From: Azohydromonas sediminis
GTDB taxonomy: Bacteria; Pseudomonadota; Gammaproteobacteria; Burkholderiales; Burkholderiaceae_C
DNA: 50,740 nucleotides
Direction: 5' to 3'
Assembly: GCF_003574675.1 (NCBI RefSeq)
Contig: NZ_QOAZ01000027.1
Coordinates: 1-50,740, forward strand
A program made the translations under genes and the position numbers. Below are positions 43,426 to 50,740 of the stretch, piece after piece (within the stretch, counting starts at the first letter, position 1; each line of letters starts with the position of its first letter). The notes beneath the pieces are model-generated. The model made no database searches, had not been told where the DNA came from, and worked only from the letters and a program-made list of their open reading frames with translations.

Positions 43426-43438
43426 CGTCGGCTCCCCG

Positions 43439-44476
43439 TCAGCGGTAGCGGCGGATCATGTCGTCGAGCGCGATCGGCTTGATCTTCGCCGCCTGCCCGG
43501 CGCAGCCGAAGGCCTCGAAGCGGGCCTTGCAGATCTCACGCGCGGCCTTCGTCGCGGCGGCGAGCGCCTTGCGCGGGTCGAACTCGCTCGGCTGCTCGGC
43601 GAAGACCTGCCGCATCGCGCCGGTCATCGCGAGGCGGATGTCGGTGTCGATGTTGACCTTGCGCACACCCGACCGAATGCCGCGCACGATCTCCTCGACC
43701 GGCACGCCGTAGGTCTCCTTGATGTCGCCGCCGTACTTGCGGATGATCTCGAGCCACTCCTGCGGTACGCTCGACGAGCCGTGCATCACGAGGTGCGTGT
43801 CGGGCACCGCGGCGTGGATCGCCTCGATGCGGTCGATCGCGAGGATGTCGCCGGTGGGCGGGCGGGTGAACTTGTAGGCGCCGTGGCTGGTGCCGATCGC
43901 GATCGCGAGCGCGTCGACGCCGGTCGCGGCGACGAAGTCCTTCGCCTGCGCCGGGTCGGTCAGCAGCATGTCGTGGCTGAGCTTGCCCTCGGCACCGACG
44001 CCGTCCTCCTCGCCGGCTTCGCCGGTCTCGAGCGAGCCGAGGCAGCCGAGCTCGCCCTCGACCGAGACGCCGACCGCGTGCGCGATCTCGCAGACCTTAC
44101 GCGTGACCTCGACGTTGTACTCGTAGCTCGCCGGCGTCTTCGCGTCTTCCTTCAGCGAGCCGTCCATCATCACGCTCGTGAAGCCCGAGCGGATCGACTG
44201 GATGCACACCGCCGGCGACGCGCCGTGGTCCTGGTGTAGCACGACGGGGATGTCGGGGTGCGCCTCGACGGCCGCGAGCACCATGTGGCGCAGGTAGGGT
44301 TCGCCGGCGTACTTGCGCGCGCCGGCCGAGGCCTGCAGGATCACCGGCGACATCGTCTCCTGCGCCGCCTGCATGATCGCGTGGATCTGTTCGAGGTTGT
44401 TGATGTTGAACGCCGGCACGCCGTAGCCGTGTTCGGCGGCGTGGTCGAGCAGCTGTCGCAGCGAGATCAGGGCCAT
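43439..44476 (-). CDS. cbbA: class II fructose-1,6-bisphosphate aldolase CbbA
   Basis: A 345-residue zinc aldolase of the Calvin-cycle (CbbA) type. Zinc and substrate motifs include [10 protein letters not shown] (H81, D83, H84), the [15 protein letters not shown] region, [16 protein letters not shown] with acidic catalytic residues, and [10 protein letters not shown]. The catalysed reaction gives fructose-1,6-bisphosphate or sedoheptulose-1,7-bisphosphate. It lies 34 bases after cbbZ with GAGGA before the ATG at 44476, in the same operon. Confidence 0.96.
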   Translation of the reverse strand: MALISLRQLLDHAAEHGYGVPAFNINNLEQIHAIMQAAQETMSPVILQASAGARKYAGEPYLRHMVLAAVEAHPDIPVVLHQDHGASPAVCIQSIRSGFTSVMMDGSLKEDAKTPASYEYNVEVTRKVCEIAHAVGVSVEGELGCLGSLETGEAGEEDGVGAEGKLSHDMLLTDPAQAKDFVAATGVDALAIAIGTSHGAYKFTRPPTGDILAIDRIEAIHAAVPDTHLVMHGSSSVPQEWLEIIRKYGGDIKETYGVPVEEIVRGIRSGVRKVNIDTDIRLAMTGAMRQVFAEQPSEFDPRKALAAATKAAREICKARFEAFGCAGQAAKIKPIALDDMIRRYR

Positions 44477-44510
44477 GGGTCGTCCTCGAAAGGTGGGGTG
44501 TGGAAGCGGA

Positions 44511-45257
44511 TCAGGCCGGCTGCGCCTCGCGCAGCAGCAGCGCGGGCAGGTCGGCCAGCGTGTCGACGAAGGCGTCGCACGGCAGCGAGCGCGGGTCGCG
44601 GCCCTCGTTGTAGCCGTAGGGCACGCACACCACCGGGATGCCGGCGGCGCGCGCCGCCTGCACGTCGTTGATCGAGTCGCCGACCATCAGCGCCTGCGTC
44701 GGCGGCACGTGCAGCGACTCGCACGCGTACAGCAGCGGCTGCGGGTCGGGCTTGCGGCGCTCGCAGGTGTCGCCGCCGACGACGAGGTCGACCGAGCCCG
44801 ACAGCCCCAGCCTCTGCAGCAGGCCGGTCGCGAAGCGCTGTTGCTTGTTCGTGACGACGGCGATGTGCAGCCCGGCGTCGTGCAGCTGCTGCAGCGACTC
44901 GGTGACGCCGCCGTACGGTTCGGCGGCGCACTCGTCGAAGTCCTGCAGCGCGCCGTAGTGGTGGAAGAAGCGCTCGAGCACGGCGGCGTGCGTCGCGTCG
45001 TCGAGCGTGCGGCCCTGCGCCGCTGCGGCGCGGTGCACCAGCATCGGTGCCCCGCGGCCGATCATGCGCCGCACGTCGGCCTCGGCGAGCGGTCCCCAGC
45101 CGTGTTCGGCCACGGCGCGGTTGAGCGCGAGCGCGATGTCGGCAGCGGTGTCGAGCAGCGTGCCGTCGAGGTCGAACAGCACCGCGCCCAGCGGCTGCCC
45201 GTGCCAGTACGCCTGCCGCTGCAGCAGGCGTCCGCCGAGGTCGAGGCGGCGGCTCAT
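44511..45257 (-). CDS. cbbZ: phosphoglycolate phosphatase CbbZ
   Basis: A 248-residue HAD phosphatase that clears 2-phosphoglycolate made by the oxygenase activity of RuBisCO. The nucleophile motif is [11 protein letters not shown] (D29, D31), preceded by an N-terminal extension of about 20 residues. Other motifs are [23 protein letters not shown] and [12 protein letters not shown]. The ATG overlaps the cbbT stop (ATGA), so translation is coupled. CbbZ behind cbbT is the usual order in betaproteobacteria. Confidence 0.93.
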   Translation of the reverse strand: MSRRLDLGGRLLQRQAYWHGQPLGAVLFDLDGTLLDTAADIALALNRAVAEHGWGPLAEADVRRMIGRGAPMLVHRAAAAQGRTLDDATHAAVLERFFHHYGALQDFDECAAEPYGGVTESLQQLHDAGLHIAVVTNKQQRFATGLLQRLGLSGSVDLVVGGDTCERRKPDPQPLLYACESLHVPPTQALMVGDSINDVQAARAAGIPVVCVPYGYNEGRDPRSLPCDAFVDTLADLPALLLREAQPA

Positions 45258-47272
45258 CGCGCGCCCTTCGCGGCGAGCGCCTTCGCACGCTCGACGACGC
45301 GCGCCGTCGTGACGCCCAGCGCCTCGTAGACCTGCGGGCCCGGCGCCGACTCGCCGAAGCGGTCGATGCCGATCACGTCGCCGTCGAAGCCCGTGTAGGC
45401 GCGCCAGTAGTTCGTCACGCCGGCCTCGATCGCGAGCACCGGCACGTCGCGCGGCAGCACCTGCGCGCGGTACGCGGCGTCCTGCATGTCGAAGACCTCG
45501 CAGCACGGCATCGAGACGACGCGCGCGGCGATGCCCTCCTGCGCGAGCTGTTCGCGCGCGGCCATCGCCAGTGCCACTTCGGAGCCGGTGGCCAGCAGCG
45601 TGACCTGCGCCGGCGCGTCGGCACCGGCGAGCACGTAGCCGCCGCGGCGGATCGCGTCGAGCTGCGCGTCGCTGCGCATCTGCGCCGGCAGGTTCTGCCG
45701 CGACAGGATCAGGCACGTCGGCCCGTCGCGGCGCTCGACGGCGGCTTGCCACGCGACGAAGGTCTCGACGGCGTCGCACGGGCGCCAGACGCGGTTGTTC
45801 GGGATCAGCCGCAGGCTCGCGATGTGCTCGATCGGCTGGTGCGTCGGTCCGTCCTCGCCGAGCCCGATGCTGTCGTGCGTGTAGACGTAGACGACGCCCT
45901 GGTGCATCAGCGCCGACATGCGCACCGCGTTGCGCGCGTAGTCGGAGAAGGTCAGGAACGTGCCGCCATACGGGATGAAGCCGCCGTGCAGCGCGACGCC
46001 GTTCATGATCGCGCTCATGCCGAACTCGCGCACGCCGTAGTTGACGTGGTTGCCCGCGAGGCCTTCGGGGCCGCGGCGCACCGGCACGCTCGTCTTGCCG
46101 TCGGTCAGGTTCGAGCCGGTGAGGTCGGCGCTGCCGCCGAGCAGTTCGGGCAGCAGCGGCAGCAGCGCGGTGATCGCGTTCTGCGAGGCCTTGCGGCTCG
46201 CGATCGTCGCCGCCTCGGCGACGACCTTGGCCAGCGCCTCGGCGCTGCGGCGTGGGTAGTCGGCGGGCAGCGCACGGCGCATCACGCGGCGCTCGAACTC
46301 GGCGGCCAGGTCGGGGTGGGTGGCGCGGTAGGCGTCGAAGCGCTGCGTCCACTGGCGGCGCAGGCTCGCGCCCTTTTCGCGCTGGTCCCACGCGGCACGG
46401 ATCTCGGCGGGGATCTCGAACGGCGGGTGCGGCCAGCCGAGCGCGGCGCGCGTGGCGGCGACCTCTGCGGCGCCGAGCGCGGCGCCGTGCACGTCGTGCG
46501 TGCCGGCCTTGTTCGGGCTGCCGTGGCCGATCACCGTCTTGCAGCACACGAGCGTGGGCTTGCCGACGTCGTCCATCGCGGTGCGCAGCGCGGCGTCTAC
46601 GGCGGCCGCGTCGTGGCCGTCGACGTCGCGGATCACGCGCCAGCCGTAGGCCTCGAAGCGCTTGGGCGTGTCGTCGCTGAACCAGGGCTCGACGTGGCCG
46701 TCGATGCTGATGCCGTTGTCGTCCCACACCGCGATCAGCTTGGAGAGGCCCAGCGTGCCGGCGAGCGAGCAGGCCTCGTGGCTGATGCCTTCCATCAGGC
46801 AGCCGTCGCCGAGGAAGACCCACGTGCGGTGGTCGACGATGCGGTGGCCGGGGCGGTTGAACGTGCTGGCGAGCAGTGCCTCGGCGAGCGCCATGCCCAC
46901 CGCGTTCGTGATGCCCTGGCCGAGCGGGCCGGTGGTGGTCTCGACGCCCGGCGTGATGCCGACCTCGGGGTGGCCCGGCGTCTTGCTGTGCAGCTGGCGG
47001 AAGCGCTTGAGTTCGTCGATCGGCAGGTCGTAACCGGTCAGGTGCAGTAGCGCGTACAGCAGCATCGATCCGTGGCCGTTGCTGAGCACGAAGCGGTCGC
47101 GGTCAGGCCAGGCCGGGTCGGCCGGATCGTGCTTCAGGTGCTGGCGCCACAGCACGGTGGCGATGTCGGCCATGCCCATCGGCGCGCCGGGGTGGCCCGA
47201 GTTGGCCTGCTGCACGGCGTCGACCGCGAGCATGCGGATCGCGTCGGCGAGGGTCTTGAGGCTGGGAGTCAT
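45254..47272 (-). CDS. cbbT: transketolase CbbT
   Basis: A 672-residue thiamine-diphosphate enzyme of the Calvin cycle and pentose phosphate pathway. ThDP motif [13 protein letters not shown] is at residues 155-167; [10 protein letters not shown] with H27, the GHG with H67 and the [10 protein letters not shown] loop are visible. The C-terminal pyrimidine-binding domain has [16 protein letters not shown] and [15 protein letters not shown]. The start is ATG 47272; in-frame codons upstream encode arginine/proline-rich non-family sequence. A 162-base spacer separates it from cbbP, with no clear Shine-Dalgarno before the ATG. Confidence 0.96.
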   Translation of the reverse strand: MTPSLKTLADAIRMLAVDAVQQANSGHPGAPMGMADIATVLWRQHLKHDPADPAWPDRDRFVLSNGHGSMLLYALLHLTGYDLPIDELKRFRQLHSKTPGHPEVGITPGVETTTGPLGQGITNAVGMALAEALLASTFNRPGHRIVDHRTWVFLGDGCLMEGISHEACSLAGTLGLSKLIAVWDDNGISIDGHVEPWFSDDTPKRFEAYGWRVIRDVDGHDAAAVDAALRTAMDDVGKPTLVCCKTVIGHGSPNKAGTHDVHGAALGAAEVAATRAALGWPHPPFEIPAEIRAAWDQREKGASLRRQWTQRFDAYRATHPDLAAEFERRVMRRALPADYPRRSAEALAKVVAEAATIASRKASQNAITALLPLLPELLGGSADLTGSNLTDGKTSVPVRRGPEGLAGNHVNYGVREFGMSAIMNGVALHGGFIPYGGTFLTFSDYARNAVRMSALMHQGVVYVYTHDSIGLGEDGPTHQPIEHIASLRLIPNNRVWRPCDAVETFVAWQAAVERRDGPTCLILSRQNLPAQMRSDAQLDAIRRGGYVLAGADAPAQVTLLATGSEVALAMAAREQLAQEGIAARVVSMPCCEVFDMQDAAYRAQVLPRDVPVLAIEAGVTNYWRAYTGFDGDVIGIDRFGESAPGPQVYEALGVTTARVVERAKALAAKGAR

Positions 47273-47434
47273 GGCGTCGTCGTGTCGGGGTGTCGTTTCA
47301 GGCGCAGCGGGTGGGATCGATGGCGAACCGCGCAGCGGAAGCTCTTGCCGGCGCACGCCGCCGATGCGGCTTCGCCGCTCCGTCGGCGTGGCCCCCGCGA
47401 GGGGAGGCGGCCGCAGGCCGCTTCGGCGGTGGGC
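47273..47434. other. GC-rich spacer with inverted repeats between cbbP and cbbT
   Basis: A 162-base gap inside the cbb gene series. It holds low-complexity GC-rich sequence with repeated CGGC/GCCG words (for example GGCCGCAGGCC near 47409) and no open frame with family character. Similar wording occurs in the spacers near 17.4 kb and 21.7 kb, suggesting a dispersed intergenic repeat rather than a gene. It could set the ratio of cbbP to downstream transcripts. Confidence 0.45.
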
Positions 47435-48307
47435 CTAGCCTCGCTTCTTCATTTCCATCATGCGCAGGATCATCGGCGTGAAGATCAGCTGCATCGCCAG
47501 CCCCATCTTGCCGCCCGGGATCGCGATCGTGTTCGGCCGCGTCATCATCGAGTCGTGCAGCATCGACAGCAGGTACGGGAAGTCGATGCCCTTGGGGTTC
47601 GCGAAGCGGATCACGACCATGCTCTCGTCGGCGGTCGGGATGTCGCGCGCGATGAACGGGTTGCTGGTGTCGACTAGCGGCACGCGCTGGAAGTTGACGT
47701 GCGTCTGCGTGAACTGCGGGCAGATGTAGTTCACGTAGTCGGGCATGCGGCGCAGGATCGTGTCGACGACCGCCTCGTGGCTGTAGCCGCGCTTGGTCTT
47801 GTCGCGGATCAGCTTCTGGATCCACTCGAGGTTGATCGACGGCACGACGCCGATCAGCAGGTCCGCGTGGCGGGCGACGTTGACCTTGTCGGTCACGACA
47901 GCACCGTGCAGACCCTCGTAGAACAGCAAGTCGGTGTCGGGCGGGATGTCTTCCCAGGGCGTGAAGGTGCCGGGCGACTGCTTGTACGGCTCGGCTTCCT
48001 CCTCGTTGTGCAGGTACTTGCGGATGCGCCCGGTGCCGTTCTCGCCGTACTGACGGAACAGCTGCTCGAGCTCCTCGAACAGGTTCGCCTCGGGGCCGAA
48101 GTGGCTGAAGTGGCGGTTGCCGGCGGCCTCGGCCTCTTTCATCTTCGCGCGCATCTCGGCGCGGTCGTAGCGGTGGAACGAGTCGCCCTCGACGATGGCG
48201 GCATTGATCTTCTCGCGCCGGAAGATGTGCTGGAAGGTCTGCGTGACCGTGGTCGTACCGGCGCCCGAGGAGCCGGTGATCGCGATGACGGGATGGCGGC
48301 GGGACAT
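47435..48307 (-). CDS. cbbP: phosphoribulokinase CbbP
   Basis: A 290-residue phosphoribulokinase of the bacterial short type, which makes ribulose-1,5-bisphosphate with ATP. The P-loop is GSSGAGTTT (residues 12-20), followed by EGDSFHRYDR, HFGPEANL, and FYEGLHGAVVTD with the catalytic acidic residues. The C-terminus ends MMEMKKRG. It is the diagnostic Calvin-cycle gene of this window. It lies 23 bases after cbbF on the same strand, so the two are cotranscribed. Confidence 0.97.
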   Translation of the reverse strand: MSRRHPVIAITGSSGAGTTTVTQTFQHIFRREKINAAIVEGDSFHRYDRAEMRAKMKEAEAAGNRHFSHFGPEANLFEELEQLFRQYGENGTGRIRKYLHNEEEAEPYKQSPGTFTPWEDIPPDTDLLFYEGLHGAVVTDKVNVARHADLLIGVVPSINLEWIQKLIRDKTKRGYSHEAVVDTILRRMPDYVNYICPQFTQTHVNFQRVPLVDTSNPFIARDIPTADESMVVIRFANPKGIDFPYLLSMLHDSMMTRPNTIAIPGGKMGLAMQLIFTPMILRMMEMKKRG

Positions 48308-48330
48308 GGCGTGACTCTCGAGGATGGAAT

Positions 48331-49422
<1,092 letters not shown>

Positions 49423-49532
49423 CGCGGTCTCGATACTGAATGTGGTGTCGACACCGACTTTACGGATCTGGCGCCGCAGCGCCACTCAGAACTGCTTAAG
49501 CGCAGCCTCAGCGATCGGTGAGTCGAGCGCCG

Positions 49533-50501
49533 TCAGGCGGCGCGTGCATCGTCGGCCGCGGCGCCGAACACGCGGCTGGCGCGGATGTCGCTCTCGGCGA
49601 TCGTCGTCAGGTCGTCGCGCGTGAGCTCGCGGTCGCGCTCGGCGAACAGCCGCGAGGCCTGGCGCAGCCGCGCGCGGTCGAGCGCATTGCGCACGCTGCG
49701 CGCGTTGGCGAAGTGCGGCTGGCGGATGCGGTGGTGGATGTACTCGTCGAACGCCTCGCGCGCGCCGGGGCCGAAGTGGTAGTTCTGCGCCGCGAGCATC
49801 TTGTCGGCGATCTGCAGCAGTTCGCCCGGCGAGTAGTCCGGGAAGTCGAGGTGGTGCGCGATGCGCGAGCTCATGCCGGGGTTGGACTGGAAGAAGGTGT
49901 CCATGCGGTCCTTGTAGCCGGCGAGGATCACGACGAGGTCGTCGCGCTGGTTCTCCATCACCTGCAGCAGGATCTCGATCGCCTCCTGGCCGTAGTCGCG
50001 CTCGTTCTCGGGCCGGTACAGGTAGTACGCCTCGTCGATGAACAGCACGCCACCCATCGCCTTCTTCAGCACCTCCTTCGTCTTCGGCGCCGTGTGGCCG
50101 ATGTACTGGCCGACGAGGTCGTCGCGCGTGACGGCCACCAGGTGGCCTTTGCGCACGTAGCCCAGCCGGTGCAGGATCTCGGCCATGCGCATCGCCACCG
50201 TCGTCTTGCCGGTGCCGGGGTTGCCGGTGAAGCACATGTGCAGGCTCGGCGTCTGCGCGGTCAGCCCGAGGTTCATGCGCAGCTTGTCGATCACGAGCAG
50301 CGCGGCGATGTCGCGGATGCGCTGCTTGACCGGGGCGAGTCCGATCAGGTCGCGGTCGAGCTCGTCCATCACGGCCTCGACCTGGCTTTGCGCGAGGACG
50401 TCGCCGACGGTGCGCGCGGCCGCGACGCCCTGCGCCGTCTCGGTCGCTGGCGCGGGCGCCACGGGCGCGGTGCCGGGGATCGAGTACAGCGGTGCGTTCA
50501 T
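49533..50501 (-). CDS. cbbX: RuBisCO activase CbbX
   Basis: A 322-residue AAA+ ATPase that remodels inhibited red-type form I RuBisCO. The Walker A is GNPGTGKTT (K99) and the Walker B is VLFIDEAYY (D156, E157). The pore-loop region (residues about 130-145, [14 protein letters not shown]) and the sensor region [14 protein letters not shown] are intact. The first 35 residues are a variable tail. Presence of CbbX implies that a red-type form I RuBisCO (cbbLS) should exist in the genome, probably to the right of the window. GGGAG precedes the ATG at 50501. Confidence 0.95.
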   Translation of the reverse strand: MNAPLYSIPGTAPVAPAPATETAQGVAAARTVGDVLAQSQVEAVMDELDRDLIGLAPVKQRIRDIAALLVIDKLRMNLGLTAQTPSLHMCFTGNPGTGKTTVAMRMAEILHRLGYVRKGHLVAVTRDDLVGQYIGHTAPKTKEVLKKAMGGVLFIDEAYYLYRPENERDYGQEAIEILLQVMENQRDDLVVILAGYKDRMDTFFQSNPGMSSRIAHHLDFPDYSPGELLQIADKMLAAQNYHFGPGAREAFDEYIHHRIRQPHFANARSVRNALDRARLRQASRLFAERDRELTRDDLTTIAESDIRASRVFGAAADDARAA

Positions 50502-50536
50502 CGTCGTCTCCCGGAAGGGGCGGACCGCGCGCCGAC

Positions 50537-50740
50537 TCAGGGCGACGGCGCCCGCGGTGCCGCCAGCGCGCTGCGCATCGCGTCGATGACGGCGCGGTAG
50601 TCCTTCTGGCCGAAGATCGCGCTGCCGGCGACGAAGGTGTCGGCGCCGGCGTCGGCGACGCGGCGGATGTTGTCGGCCTTGATGCCACCGTCGACCTCGA
50701 GCCGGATGTCGCGCCCGCTCGCGTCGATGAGCCTGCGCGC
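50537..50740 (-). CDS. cbbE: ribulose-phosphate 3-epimerase CbbE, C-terminal part
   Basis: Only the last 67 codons are in the window; the gene runs off the right edge. The fragment shows the conserved epimerase block [12 protein letters not shown] followed by [14 protein letters not shown], which includes the catalytic aspartate and phosphate-binding strand of Rpe. It ends at a TGA (50537-50539), 35 bases before cbbX. Interconversion of ribulose- and xylulose-5-phosphate fits the operon. Confidence 0.93.
   Translation of the reverse strand, partial: ARRLIDASGRDIRLEVDGGIKADNIRRVADAGADTFVAGSAIFGQKDYRAVIDAMRSALAAPRAPSP

Noticed and set aside
49423-49485. GTG 49485 as start of cbbF
   Set aside because: It would add 21 residues not expected for the family and has no ribosome binding site; ATG 49422 preferred but not proven.

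Overview
The window is about 50.7 kb of very GC-rich, densely packed bacterial DNA. Gene content and order point to a betaproteobacterium of the order Burkholderiales, probably from the Rubrivivax/Leptothrix/Ideonella side of the order. Supporting signs are the core block alaA-hom-thrC-mobB-moeA-moaD-moaE ... clpB, a full Sox thiosulfate-oxidation locus, and a cbb (Calvin-Benson) operon that includes cbbX and cbbZ. This is inference from protein sequence read by eye; no database search was possible.

Layout. 1-6.5 kb: housekeeping and hypothetical genes (a possible gene end at the left edge, an acidic small protein, a YkgJ-type cysteine-cluster protein, propionyl-CoA synthetase, an exported protein ending in 27 prolines, a PIN-PhoH ATPase, Bcp peroxiredoxin, an Mth938-like protein). 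6.6-13.1 kb: alanine-type aminotransferase, homoserine dehydrogenase, threonine synthase and four molybdopterin genes, mostly with 4-base overlaps. 13.2-19.0 kb: an accessory catabolic cassette (MarR regulator diverging from a flavin reductase, a NicX-like Fe(II) ring-cleavage dioxygenase, an alpha/beta hydrolase, an acyl-CoA-dehydrogenase-fold protein lacking the catalytic glutamate, and an acyl-CoA ligase). It sits between moaE and clpB, and it is the best candidate for an undescribed pathway here. 19.1-21.7 kb: clpB behind a sigma-32-like promoter, followed by 71-bp tandem repeats. 21.9-31.8 kb: an unknown 420-residue protein, nadB, a ComFB-like protein, nadA, an MFS transporter with a ThDP enzyme, an EamA exporter, RraA and a DUF697-like protein.

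31.8-42.0 kb: a tRNA-Pro(TGG), then a Sox locus that starts right behind it: ArsR-type regulator, soxC, soxD, a monohaem cytochrome, soxY, soxZ, soxA, soxX, soxB, a thioredoxin-fold protein, a DsrE-like protein, a SoxH-like metallo-hydrolase and a small cytochrome c. Intrinsic terminators split it into units (regulator | CD-cyt-YZ | AX | B-trx). With SoxCD present, the predicted outcome is complete oxidation of thiosulfate to sulfate.

42.1-50.7 kb, minus strand: cbbE (cut by the window edge)-cbbX-cbbF-cbbP-cbbT-cbbZ-cbbA-thioredoxin-like-cbbY. RuBisCO genes are not in the window; if present nearby they should lie beyond the right edge. Electrons from reduced sulfur (Sox) and CO2 fixation (Cbb) placed back to back suggest a facultative sulfur-oxidising autotroph. 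No gene-free stretch exceeds 300 bases.
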